Positions 37,756-49,938 of a stretch of DNA of 64,000 nucleotides are shown here, one piece after another (the stretch's first letter is position 1; each line of letters begins with the position of its first letter). The stretch is from Pithys albifrons albifrons. Lineage: Eukaryota; Chordata; Aves; Passeriformes; Thamnophilidae. The position numbers and the translations under genes were made by a program. The notes beneath the pieces are model-generated. The model was not told the DNA's origin, searched no databases, and saw only the letters and a list, made by a program, of their open reading frames with translations. The DNA lies in NCBI RefSeq assembly GCF_047495875.1, contig NC_092459.1, positions 8,560,965 to 8,624,964 of the forward strand. The letters are read 5' to 3'.

Positions 37756-39145
37756 ACTTTTACTTTTTTCCAAAACCACAGCCATGACCAATGTATATGA
37801 AACACACCGTGGTATGCTGACATGCTTGCAGAAAGAAAAAGGGTTCTGGTTTTGATGTGGAAGAGTCATTTTGAGGAACTTTGGGCCAGTTAGGAAGTTT
37901 CATGAAGGAGAAGGGAAGAAAAGAACTGGAATGAAAATGCAGACAAAAAAGAAACTGATGCACACATAGCCAAAACAAGGAAACCTTTAAATGCTTGATA
38001 ATGTTGATAATTCATCAACTAGTTTTCTTGGTAACATGTCTTGACAATTCCTGCCCCAGGGGCAGTGACCATTATGCAGCCAGCACCAGGTGGCACTGCC
38101 AGAGCTGCTGTGGAGAAGGGCCAGGGGCTTCACCAGGAACCCTTTCAAGGAGCAGAAAAATCAAGTCCAGTTGTAGTATATTAATACTATTTAGCATATG
38201 GGATTTGGAGTTCTTGATTTTGTTGGGTTTCTTGATTTTGGTTGGGTTTCATTTTTCCCTTTTTTTTTTTTTTTTTGTTTGTTTCTAGGACTTCCACAGT
38301 GATGTTTGGGTTGAAATTCATGGCAAATGTTTGTGGCAGGGCTATTTGTGACAAGATCCTGTCAAACCTGATTTATATGATAAAATTCAAGAAACTATAT
38401 TAAAAATAAACTCTTCCTTACTAATTTCTTATATGTAAGAAATGATGCATTAATGGCTGGAATCACAGGGACCACATTATCACAGTTCTCTCTTGTCAAT
38501 AGATTTATGACATTTTGTGGATTTGGAAACAGCCTTTTCCAAACTATATATCTATAGGGGTACAAATGCCTTCTCTTTCAGTGGATAAAGACTGGAAAAC
38601 AGTCAGAAGACTGCAAAGCTTAACGCTGTTTGGAGAGACACCTCAGGTTTTAGAAGCATATGAGTGAATCTGTGACATTAGACTGTATCTCTTTTGATGA
38701 CATTTTTTCCTTTTGTAAATCTTTGAGTATTTTTTCCTTCTGGTCATAGTTTGGTATGTTTTCAAAAACACCACTGCATACCGTCATAACCAGATTGAGG
38801 GATATGAAGGAAAGAAGGACGAACAGAAGGAAGAAAGGCAGGAGAGAAAATCAGTAATTTCTTAACAGTGGCATTCTTTCAAATGAAATGTTTCTTTTAA
38901 ACTTCTAAGTTTCAGTATTTGAGCCTCTTTCCACATTTTCAAATATAAACCTGAAAAGAAATAAGCTGCTTCCCTGAAGGTGAAAATGTTCTTATGGCTT
39001 TTTCAATCACTGCAGTATATTGTGTTTTGTTGTTTGCTTATACCAAGTTGGCCATGTAACTCTCAGGTACAGCATCTACATTTCTAGATTTCTGCTTCAG
39101 TTTTTATGTCACCTGCTGACAGAAAACGTTCAGACTATCTGAGGA
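37756..39145. other. Unique non-coding stretch
   Basis: No gene is supported. It contains imperfect repeats of TTCTTGATTTTG-type units at 38209-38250, leading into a 17-base T run at 38260-38276. Confidence 0.55.
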
Positions 39146-39193
39146 TTGAGCAGCCACTTCTTTGAAGTGTTTTGAGCAGCCACTTCTTTGAAG
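39146..39193 (+). repeat. Perfect 22-base direct duplication, 26-base period
   Basis: The 22-base unit beginning TTGAGCAGCCACTTC occurs identically at 39146-39167 and 39172-39193, separated by four bases. Perfect identity suggests a recent duplication, or an assembly or polymorphic-indel artefact. Confidence 0.95.
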
Positions 39194-42100
39194 CAGTTAC
39201 CAGTGCAGCTTCTGACTCCAGCCCTCTGCCAGCACACATTCAACCAGCCTGCAGACATCAGTAGCTGGCTTTCCCTCATTCTGAGGCTTCAAATTAAATT
39301 GCTGTTGAGACTCCATGACATAAATTAAGAACAGAAAAACCAGTTTTAAGCTTACAGCTCTGAAGAAATCACCAAACGAATTCTATTTTGGCAGCTTGCT
39401 GCTCACAACTCAGAAAATACGACAGCAAAGCAAATCACATGTCCAGTGTATGTTTTATAACCCTGCACAGACTAAGCCATCTTGTAGGCACATGCTTGAC
39501 TATTTTTAGTGGCTGCACTCCTGCAAATATGGCAAAGTCCTTTAGCATTGCAGAGTCACTAGGGGCTACTTGAAAAGTAGCAAGAGATGTCAGTTGCTGG
39601 GATTTTGACTGAAAATAATAATACCTGGATTTCAGATTTGCTGCACAGATTTGCCAAAGAGCAAATGAAGTCAGCTCTGGCAAAATGTCGATTCGCTGAT
39701 TGCTGCCTCCAGCCATGAAAATGCAGAATCTGACTGTGTTTTATTTTCATCACCATTGCTACAGGATCATTTTAAAGGTACACTATGACTCGTGGGAACA
39801 CCAGTTTTCCAGGATGTCCATCTGGGAATCAAACAGCACTCCTTCAGTTCCAAGCAGGCACTGTGGCGTATCCAGAGGACCTATAACTGACACGGCCCAT
39901 TAGTCACAGAAACATCCCACTAAAATTAGCGGCAGCTTTTCATCTTTATGGGCCTCGTGCCTTGGTCCATATGTAGAACATACAGAATGGATTTTTCTTT
40001 TCTTGGCATGTAACCATGTCTTTCCGGTACTTTGGTTCCAGACCTTCATGAGCAGTGCAGGTGGCTTTTGTTGTTCCACAGCTCATATTCTTGACAGTTA
40101 CTGCATCTACACAATACTTCTGGATTCAGCCAGGCTAAGACATTCTCACAAACAGTTACTTAAGATTACCAGCATTAGCACATGAATATAATAGTAATTA
40201 ATAACACTTTGGCTTCTTGTAGATCACTTGTGTTGCTCTGTTGGCTCTACTTCAATAACACCTAAAAAGCCAGCAGCAAGGTCTCTGCCTGCCCCAGTCT
40301 CATTTTTAAGTTTTATATATCTTGTTTTTCAGGTGTGCAACAGAGGAATGGGGATAAGCTACTGTGATTTTTACTTTGAGAGCCCAAGGTTTTCATGACA
40401 CTTGCACATCTGGTGTCTATTTATTTATCTGGGGTCCCAGAGAGAGACAGGTCAGACCTGGTTTTCAAAGGTCCTGGGCAATTAACAGCTTCCATGCGAG
40501 CAAAGAGGAACTGTGACCATGAGGTACTGTGCTAGGTATGGCTTCCGGTTTTTTGGAAAGACCATGTATAAGACATCATTTAAAGAGTGTTTAAATTTAG
40601 ATCTAAATTTATAGCAAACAGGGACTTGAATTACTTCTGTCTTATTTACAGAATTTTTGAAATGAATAAAGGATCCAAACAGATATTTTGCATCAATAAT
40701 ACATTCGAAAAAGAAAATCCAAGACTTCTCAACCCTAATCCTCCACTAGAGTTTCCTGTTTGCTTCCTCAATATACAGGTCAAACACTGGGAAAAAAATC
40801 TTCTTTTCTTATTAGATAGTTACTCCGAAGTAGGGCTGGGTTGACAGTGAGGCTGTTGTGACACCATTGATTTAGCTGGCAAACCAGATTTTATTTTCCA
40901 GGCCTGTAAATATACAAATCTTCCAAAGCATTTAACATGTTCAGAAAGATAAGAGTATGCCAAATTGCCTTATTTGAAGTCCCCAAGTTTATATATCCTA
41001 TTTTGTTAAAAAAAAAAAAAGAAAAAAAGTAAACTGCCTGGATAAAAATCAGAGGAATACTCAGAATTGACTAATAGTAGGGGTAGCACTTTTGTTCATA
41101 CTGTGTAACATATTGCAGTATAAACAACGACTGTTCCAATACAGAAATAGAAAAGGTGATTCATTTTGGTTTGGAATGAAACAGCAGCATGTCTTGGTGT
41201 TGCTAATAAAAGCCTTTAGGGTTTTGCTCCCTACAGGCTTCATTGCAATAATAGAAGTGCTTCTGTTAGCTCATTATCAGCATTGCTGGCAGCATAGGAG
41301 GGAGAATTGGTTGCACATTCAGTTTATTATTGTCATTGTAACACTTTATATTAAGACTCCTTAAACAAAGGATTTACAAGCCTTGTTAGAGAGAGCCCAT
41401 CAATAGAAGCTGTTCTAGAATCATACTGTTACTACAAGGTCAGATTAGCCCTTTATTGACACCCTATGAAAAAATTGCTAACTACCCATTAACTGTTTGT
41501 AAACTGAGCTGGAGTATTCAGACATAGTTTGAGCAACATGAGGGAACATTTTGAGGATTTAATCTGGTTTCCCACAGATTACAGGTCACAGCATCTTGCC
41601 AGAGGAGTCCTGCAGTGAGCCAGCAGTTTCTGGATGAACTATTTCATCTTTCCTAGAAAACTATCCATTTTAAACCTGAAGTTTTCAAGAATCCTTAATT
41701 ACTCAATACTTAAGCTTGTAAAAGGCACTTATTCATGTTGTTCCAAATTTTGGTTATTAAATAGCCTGCTACAGTAAAGATCCTTCCACTACTGCAACGT
41801 TTCCCTTTATTTCTCACTCACTTTCTTTCACTTCATTTACATTCTATGTTCTATATAAAGTAAAAATCATTACTTAATATTTTAAGTTTTGGTAGAATCT
41901 GAGCTCCATCCAAGCTAGGGATCAGTCATGCTGATGTTATTATGAGCAAGTGGTAACCCATCCTTCCAAAAATTACATATGCAACACCTAACAGATGGAG
42001 AAAAACTTTAAAGGCTCAGAGTTTGGCCACAGACAACGGTGTAAAAGTAGTAATGGATACATGCAGCTCCTTGACACTTTCACACCATGATGAGACATCT

Positions 42101-45100
42101 CCCCACAGCTGCACCTGCAGAGCTATATGCTTTTGGAGAGCCCTCTGGAACAGGTCTCCCCCTCTCAGAGGGAGATGGTGACCAGGCTGCCTCTTACAGG
42201 TAATTTCAGATAGCGAATTAAAAACAAAACTAAAATAACAAAACAAAAATTGACATCATGCCATGCTACATCACACACAGAATCACTGCATGTTAGTGGT
42301 ATTACAGATAATAAGAGCTGTGAGCTCTGCCCATACCACTGGTGTTCCTGTATCCATGAGCTTTGTGTCATTTCTTACAGACCACTCTGCCTTCCCCACC
42401 CTCTCACAGGCTTCCCTTTAGCAACCCTCCTGTGCCGAGCTTTTCTGAGCACACAGAAACCCCAGAGTCCACATCAGATTGTCTCATAAAATAACTTGGA
42501 TCATCTCTTGGTTTTCTTGAATAAATGCAACACTTTCTGCCTTTTTTTTTCTGCCAAGGTGTCCAAGGATTTGTATCAGGACCTCTAAGTTCACCTTCTG
42601 CAAAACATTTATTAATTTTTTTCTCTTTCTCTGTGTCTCTCTGAGAGAAATGTTCCCCTCTCCAACTGTTTTAGAAGAGAATAATTTGCCACTGGATTGG
42701 AAACAAATTAGTACCATGTTGGCAGGGCAGCTCTGCCTGTTTCCCAGACACATTCCTTGTATTTGCTTTTTTTTTTTTGGTCAAGAAAATTACAGAAAGG
42801 TAGAGGTGAAATCAGATGTGTTCAAGGAGCGCCCTTAATTGATGTAGGTCTAAAAAGAAGCGAGGATTCATCCTCCACAGTTATAAATGTGTTCCACTCA
42901 TACTGGCTGCAGTACACTCCAGACATCCTGAGGCTGGTGACTTTGAAGGATTCATAGTTCCAACTAATACTGACAAGTTCTTTAAAAAAAGTCTTCTCAA
43001 TTGAAAGATATTGTTGTGTCAGGTTATTGCATATAACAGCCCAATTCCTCATCTATTTGCAAATGTTAGATTATTTATCCTGGTAATGAGATTTAATCTT
43101 TGCCATCTCCCTAGGACATCAAAATGTTCTAAAAGGCCTTCCTGATGTAGAGAAGCTGTGATGTAAGACTAAAAACATAATGCAAATTGCGAATAAAGTC
43201 TGGGTTTGAAAGAAGATTTTTTTTCACCCCTTTTTAGAATAAAAGAAAGTTTAGATTTCTCACTTTGACACATTTTGAGAGTAAGCCTACTTTAATGTAA
43301 AATTGAAATGAAGAAAAAAATAAATACATTATACATAAAATGAAGTATTCTAAATTAAGCAGTGTCTTTAATTTGATCAGAACTGAAATATTTTTTCTTT
43401 CATTTTCATTCTGGCAAAACTAACAAAAAAGTCTTTTGGGGTTAACCTGAAACAATTTTTTCCTAAGTTTAGAGAGAGAGTGGAAAGATTAGTTATTTAG
43501 ACAGCACTATTCCTAAATTCAAAGGCTGTGCCATTTCCAGCAGGCTATCCTTCCTGCCTTAAATGAGCTTTTCATCCTTTTATACACGTTTATAACAACT
43601 GATGAGAGAAATATTGAGTAATCACATAGATCACAGTCAAATTTTCAAAATTCCTTTAGCTATTTGACCTTCCTTTCTTGGAAGAGGATACTATGTGAGT
43701 GCAACTTATTCATCATTGCAGTTTATAATGAGATCTTTTTGTTGGTGATTGTGGCCATTTGTTGTTTTAAAAATCAAACCTTTCCATGTGGATTTGTTCC
43801 ATCTCTTGTGTTGTGGGAGATAATTTACAGTGATGTGCCTGGCCCTAAATGAATGCAGGTTCACTTACAGTAGGAAGAACTGTTGGGAGAAATACAGTGA
43901 GTTGTTCCAAAAATAAACAAACTTTACTTTTCCCTTTTAGTTCTGCCAATGGCTGTGTGATACTGAGTATATAGGAGCAGTATGTTTGCTGACCATCCTA
44001 CAGATGTCTGATGTTTCAGTCATGTTGAATGAATCACTTTTGCTCTGTTGGATCACAAAGAAGCAAATAGCATTTTTCTGATCCATCTTCTAGAAAGATA
44101 TTACTTTGGAGAAGCTATTTATGAACCCAAATACACTGAACAATTTGTTTGTTCTTTAATTCCTTCCCCATTTTTCTACTTATAACACCTTTTCTGACTT
44201 AAGCATGTGCAGCATAAACCTTGTGTCATGTGTTATAGGGTAGAAAATCTAAAATGCTAAACACACCAGCGCTCTTTGGGTAACACCTACAAGCATAATG
44301 AAGTGTTTCCTGGCATGCTGCATACTGCACCTTAAATCACTTTTATATTGAGCTCTGTAAGTGTTAGGGCTTTTCCCAGTTTCACCTCTACTTTAGTTCC
44401 TGAGGAAAGGGAGCTGGCAATTGGTAGGCAGCCCCATCCCAAGGCAACGGGTCTGGTGGCGGTAGTTGCCACCATCAGCTTCAGTAGTTTTTGGTCTTGG
44501 AGTCAACTGTTCTTATGGGCACTGCCCAGTGTTGGGACAGGAGCAGCAGCTCTTTCATCAAGACTGCACAGAGGGGAACCTCTGACCAGATGCAAGAAAG
44601 GAGGGATGAGGTGCACTTGGTAGCAGAAATGTCTTCTTCCAGCAAAGCAGCTCCAAGAAGGAGGGATTTGTCTAAGGATTAGCACTAAAACCCCAGCTCA
44701 TCACCACAGTTAAGTACATGCCCTGCTCAGAGCACATAAGGCACTTAAATGTCAATAGGTTTTCTCACACTGTTAAAATGAATATGCACTGAGGTGGTTA
44801 TTTGGGAAGATCTGTAATTTTTTTAAGGACAGAGAATGTTTAGAGAGGCCTGATCAAACAAAAGAATAGAAAGCTGGAAAAGAAAAAAAAGTCATTACAT
44901 GGGGAAGAAAATCATACAAATGTTGATAATTAACCAAGAATTTAACAATTTTGACAGAAATCTGAGAAAGATGATGCAGATTAGATATGAGTCTGAAGTT
45001 ATTGAAAACACTTTGTGTGTCCAAAATATGTTAAAAACACCTCAGTTGGGAAGATAATAATCTTTCTCCTTGATTATGCTGGAGTTAAATGTGACAGCTG

Positions 45101-47999
45101 TGTATTTTAATTGGCTGCAAAGATCTTCATTTTCAGATCTTGCATTTGCTGACTGCTAAACATTTTCCTAAACAGCCTGACCATCTGATGGCCATGACCA
45201 CCTACGGGCCATAGCTCCCATTCTAACTAGATTGCTCTTTATTTGAAAAGTATCAAATTTACCAGTTACTGGCTGTAAGAGAGAGAAAGACCTAAACTTG
45301 TATTGTAAGTTTTATAGCAGTAGATATTATTTGACATTATAGGTGTTATCAACATTGCTTTCTGTAAATTTAATGGTGCATTTATTAACAACTAATTGTA
45401 TCTACCAGATTATTACTATCAAACCATTATTAATGTTGCTAATTTCATAGTGTGAGAACCCTCCTCCTGCAACTCTTTGCAGCCATAATAAATTTTTGCT
45501 GCTCCAAATAATTCAGCAATGCTGGAAAACATTGTTTCATTAACACAACTACAGAGATTACCTGTCCTTGCCTCCTCAGCCTCATGCAACTGATTTTAAA
45601 TAAATGGACTTTAGTATCAAGAATGCACTGCCAAGAAGCAGCAAACTAACAAGAGCTAGAGGCTGATCAGGCTCACAGTCCCCTGTGTTGGGGACACAAA
45701 GAAATCTGCAAGATTTCTCAAGAATCTGTGTGAAGAAAAGGAATATCCATCAGAGAAAAAAATGTGTATAGAAATGTATATTAAAAATAACATCTATGTA
45801 ATTGCTATTAAATATTAATTATTAAATATTCTTATTACATTAAAGGAAAAATAAGCTATGGCTACAGGGAAAGTTATATGAATTTCATTAAAATAATTTT
45901 TAAAGTCTGTGAGTTAAGCAGGTGTATATACAAATGTTTGATTTCTTCCTTTGATTTCAGTGGCTTCCATTAATTTCTCACAGAAATGGACTCAAGTCAC
46001 TGGTTAAAATGCAGTGAGGTAAACCAGGGTGTAGATTTCTGGAGGATCAACCTCTTCACCTGTGGATGACCTTGTTCCACAGCCAATGTAAGTAATTTAC
46101 TGGCATTGGATACCTAGGCTGGACTTTTGTATCTGCCAGATGAAATGAATGAAAATCTAGGTTGACAGTTAAAAAAACCCCAGTTACAGAGGGTTTAAAG
46201 TATTAGACAAAATCAGTTTACAGTTACTTCAGATGCTATATTTTAGGGCAAAACATCCCTTAGGATTAAGATTAGAAAAGCTCCCTCATTTTATAAACTA
46301 TTTATGGAACAGTTTCCAAACTAATATTCATAATTTTATACATTTCTTTGGAACCTTTAACTTCCTAAAAATCAAAATAATAAGAGGCTAATCTACAGAG
46401 AAAAATCTAGGACAGGACAGAAGATACACCAGATAGGCTAGTGCTCATCTATTATTTGCATCTGCTGTCACTATGAGTGAAACACTGAATTTAGCCTTCG
46501 TTTATTTAATTTAAGAATGTCTCTCTCTATTTTAAGGACTACCATCTAGAGCAAATCTTCCTCATTATGCACATCTTCTGATTTGCACTCATTTAAACCA
46601 GGAACATTCTCAGACAGCTTTGTGCAGATAACAAAATATTATTTAGTTATTTATTATCACTGTCTCTTCAGTTTTTCTCTCAAATGGCTTGGATTTTTTC
46701 CTGAAAAATTACCATTTCTCATTTTATCCATTACCCACTCATAGTTCTTGTGTGAGCTCCAATGAGGACATATATTTCTTCTCAAAGTTTTCAGACAGCT
46801 CCAGTTGAAGAATCCTGTAACTGGAGGAGTTTTTATTTCCTCAACAATCTCTTCCTCAAGCTGTATCTCTCCAAAGAAAAGCCCAAGGCCATTCTAACAA
46901 ACCAAAGGATCCTGACCCTTTAAAAATCACCTCTGATCTTGTTGCTGAGCTTCCATGTTTCACATGAATGCAGCCTTCCTTCTCAATCTATTTTGGATTT
47001 TTTTTACAATCCCCATGTTACCCAGAAAGTCTCTGAAGCTCAGCTCCTACCAGAACAGTTTTATACCTTATACCTTTGACAGGAACTGCTGGCATTCACC
47101 TGCAGGAAGCTGACATGTGATTTAGGAGGGGATAAAACATGTACATGTTTGTTACTTGAATTTTACAGCTCTGCTGGGAATGAAAATCTTTTTCACAAAG
47201 AATTTAAAACCTTGGCTTTTTTCACCACTTGAAAATTTCAAAATTCTCTGAAGGAAAATTGCAAGATGAAATTAATTTGGGGTCAGTTGAAAGGTTTCAG
47301 TCTGACCAAAGCCCAAATCCTTTTAATTTTGTCTTTCATATTTATTTTTTACATTACATTATAATATACTGAGAAGCATAAAATATGAGATGCTATCCCT
47401 AGTGCTTTAAAAAAGTCTTGAACATATGGCCCAAATGTAACTGATACACTGATGTCTAGCTGAGTTTATGGAAACCCTAAAAAAACAACTGTGGGAGACA
47501 TCATGAAATGAGCTATTCATCTTGAGTTGTGTTCAGGAGTGATATTTAATAACAAGGATATTTAAAATAGTTTATCAAGGAGCATGAGAAAAAGAATAAG
47601 AGATAAGGGCATGATACAGGGAAGACCAATTATTGTAAGAGACAGCTTCGTTTGGTGCCAAAAGCAAACTGTATTTGCTAAAACTGGATTTTTTACATAG
47701 TTATAAATGTTCATATCTCCCTACATCCTTATGTTCTTTCCAAGTCAAGACAAATGAAACCTTCAGCAGCAATGAAACTCTGCTAAGGAGAAGAGTTTCA
47801 GGAGCTGAATTTTTTGGTGTCACCAAAACCAGCGCTGGCTTAATGCAGTCATACCTGAAGCATTTGCACTAAGTGTTAAAACATTTTGGTATATCATTTA
47901 ACTGAAACCTGTTCCATCAGAAGAGCTTTCTGTCCTCTCCACTACACCAGCCCCACATCAGCATTATTGCTTCATGAACTTGAAGGACAGGAAGGTAAT
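39194..47999. other. Long unique AT-rich non-coding stretch
   Basis: No gene or clear interspersed repeat is supported over almost 9 kb. Open frames are under about 95 codons and usually overlap others. The 44350-44690 interval is locally richer in GC and has three overlapping frames, but no recognisable content. A-rich runs occur at about 41009-41028. The absence of younger repeats is consistent with old unique sequence, possibly with conserved non-coding elements that cannot be recognised alone. Confidence 0.5.
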
Positions 48000-49013
48000 G
48001 AGGAACAGTGAACATCAGTAGATCACACACCACCAGCCCGATTGCTCTTGATGAAGAAATGAGTGTCTGTGCAGATAATGTGTAATACACTCTGACTTCT
48101 GTAAAACTGTTGACACCATCCCACACAGTATTTTCTTGTGTAGGCTGAGGAAATATGGGCTAGACAAACTGTCTTCAAGATAGGTTGAATACTGGCCAAA
48201 GCACCTCATTCTAATTAGTGTCTCAATATCAAATTGGCAGCCAGCGACAAGCAGAGCAGCCTGGGAGCTGATAGTAGGACTAGTACTGTTTGGTATCTTT
48301 TTCCATGATCTGGGCAATGAAACAGTAACCACCTTTGTTAAATGTGTGAATAATACTTAATTAAACAGAGAAGACAGTGTTTGATAAACTCTGTAACTAG
48401 AGCTTCAAGCCAAAGGGACTGTGACAAACTTGAGGATTAAGTTAACAGAAGTCTCACAGAATTCATTGAGGATAAATGCAAAGGTTTGTACCTGAGGCAA
48501 ACACAAGTCAGTGAGTTCACTGTCTGAACAGCAGCCTGTTGAAAAGGACCTTTGGCATCTAGGGATTTCCAGGTTAATGGTCACCAGGGTGCTCTGCTCA
48601 CAAGCATAGGAAACTGCATAATGGGTCACATTTGGAGGAGTGTGGCCAGAGGAAGGCAGGACTTTACCTCTCAGCGGTGATGTGGAGGCAAAGGGGTCTT
48701 TAACATGAGCCTACAAACCTTTGAAGGACAGTTGTAAAGATAATGGGACCAAATTACTCTCAGGAGTAGCTAATGATTTAACAAAGGGCAAGAACAAAAT
48801 GCTGCAGCTTGGGAGGTTCACCTTGGATATTAGGACTTTTTCAATAAGAGAGTAGTGCAACACTGGAACCCACATCCAGGTGGAAGGTCAGTCCTTTGAT
48901 GGTTTCAAGATTCAGCTAGACTTGTCCTCAGCTGGTCTGATCTCCTGTTGTAGTCCTGCTTTAATCAAGGTATATGACCTCCCAAGATCCCTTATTTCTT
49001 TGATTCTGTGATT
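48000..49013 (+). mobile_element. CR1 LINE, reverse-transcriptase region through 3' end
   Basis: A forward CR1 copy of about 1 kb. TGTTGACACCATCCCACACA (48108-48127) is the conserved reverse-transcriptase segment encoding the K-A-F-D-T-V/I-S-H type motif. GGACTAGTACTGTTTGG and TATCTTTTTCCATGATCTGG (48277-48313) are the next conserved block. GTTGAAAAGGACCTTTGGCA (48539-48558) is the late ORF2 block, followed by ACATTTGGAGGAGTGTGGCC at about 48627-48646. The 3' part has TTGGATATTAGGACTTTTTC, CAACACTGGAACCCACATCC and, finally, ATTCTGTGATTC near 49003-49014, the family's terminal repeat. Stop codons and frameshifts are frequent and part of late ORF2 appears deleted, so no protein is made. The left boundary is approximate. 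Confidence 0.88.
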
Positions 49014-49243
49014 CACTGTTTTCATTCTCCTCCAATATATTAGAAAGGTCAAACGAAAGTTCAGAAAAAAATCCTCTCGGAATATGGAGCCACGCAAAAA
49101 CAACCTCAGGATACTCCTTTAAAATAGGCAAGGATCATTTAAAATGTAATTTGAAAATAGCAGGAGCACACAGGTCTGTATAGTTGATCACCATTTTAAT
49201 GTGACTTGCAAAAACTTTATTACTTAAGACAATACATAGCAGA
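49014..49243. other. Short spacer between CR1 and CCTT repeat
   Basis: AT-rich sequence with nothing recognisable. Confidence 0.5.
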
Positions 49244-49338
49244 CCCTTCCTCCCTTCCTTCCTCCCTTTCTTCCTCCCTTCCTTCCTTCCTCCCTTCCTT
49301 CCTTCCTTCCTCCCTGCCTGCCTGCCTTCCTGCCTTCC
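49244..49338 (+). repeat. CCTT/CCTG tetranucleotide microsatellite
   Basis: An imperfect (TTCC)n array with TCCC variants runs to about 49312, then three CCTG units and mixed CCTTCCTG. A minus-strand frame of E/G/R repeats here is an artefact. It is pyrimidine-only on the plus strand, likely length-polymorphic. Confidence 0.95.
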
Positions 49339-49619
49339 AATGAAAAGGACATTGCCTGTGGGATGCTATTTCATGGGCAAGGTCTCTACTCATCAGTGCA
49401 GTATGCAAAGAATGGGAACCACCATGACTAACTGGGAATGATTTCAGCAAACTGAAGGCCTTCAGGCACTCTCTGATTCATGAGAGGAGATAGCAGAGTA
49501 TGCAGTTTGGCCACAATCTGGGATTTAGGTGCTAATATACTAACTCAGTCCCATTTTATGCAGAATTTAGGCATGACTACAGATGGACTGCACTGTCCTT
49601 TTCTCAGGCGTATTGAAAT
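49339..49619. other. Unique spacer
   Basis: No gene or repeat is seen. It separates the tetranucleotide array from the 5S-derived composite. Confidence 0.5.
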
Positions 49620-49847
49620 TCTCTGTTAAGCAGCAGGGGATGGGGGGAGCAGCGTGTGTGGCTCGGCTTTGCGAACGAAGATTTGGGAAGGGCTCTCCCC
49701 ACGTGGGTGTGCCCTTCCAGCCTGCGCAGTGGATTTTTTAGGTGAGGCTCAGCATGCACAGAACTGGCCCCACCATTTAAGTCCTGAGGTCCATCTGCCA
49801 CGGCCGAGCGAGCTTGGACAGTGACAGTGAAGTCCTCAGGACTAGAA
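49620..49847 (-). repeat. GC-rich tail of a 5S-derived composite element
   Basis: About 230 bases that contrast with their surroundings in GC and CpG content. They sit directly downstream, on the minus strand, of the 5S-like segment. Internal features are an E-box CACGTG at 49700-49705, a 13-base odd palindrome AGTCCTCAGGACT at 49831-49843, and a second related AAGTCCTGAGG near 49780. An 86-codon minus frame (49604-49864) runs through the tail and into the 5S-like part, but I recognise no protein. There is no T-run terminator right after the 5S end, so this is not an ordinary 5S gene flank. It may be the body of a 5S-headed SINE or a transcript fused to 5S during retroposition. Confidence 0.45.
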
Positions 49848-49938
49848 CCTACAGCATCCGGCATTTCCCAGGAGGTCTCCCATCCAAGTACTAATCCGGG
49901 GCTGACCCTGCTGAGCTTCCGAGATCTGACGGGATCGG
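49848..49938 (-). pseudogene. 5S rRNA-derived sequence, 5' truncated
   Basis: On the minus strand this follows vertebrate 5S rRNA from about residue 29 to the 3' end. Seen from the plus strand, CCTACAGCATCCGGCATT, CCCAGGAGGTCTCCCATCC, AAGTACTAATCC, GGCTGACCCTGC, TGAGCTTCCGAGATCTGACG and GGATCGG align in order with the reverse complement of 5S. The C-box core GGATGGGAGACC is intact, as is most of the A-box region, so the internal TFIIIA/polymerase III control region is largely present. Roughly ten substitutions and loss of the first ~28 residues mean it cannot give functional 5S rRNA. It continues without a break into a GC-rich tail, which favours a 5S-derived SINE or chimeric retrocopy over a plain pseudogene. 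Confidence 0.85.

Noticed and set aside
49220..49450. Minus-strand frame with E/G/R repeats
   Set aside because: Translation of the CCTT microsatellite.
49604..49864. 86-codon minus-strand frame over the 5S composite
   Set aside because: It runs into 5S-derived DNA, which does not code for protein, and the openness is explained by high GC.
49848..49938. Functional 5S rRNA gene
   Set aside because: The first ~28 residues are missing, about ten substitutions are present, and there is no T-run terminator after the 3' end.
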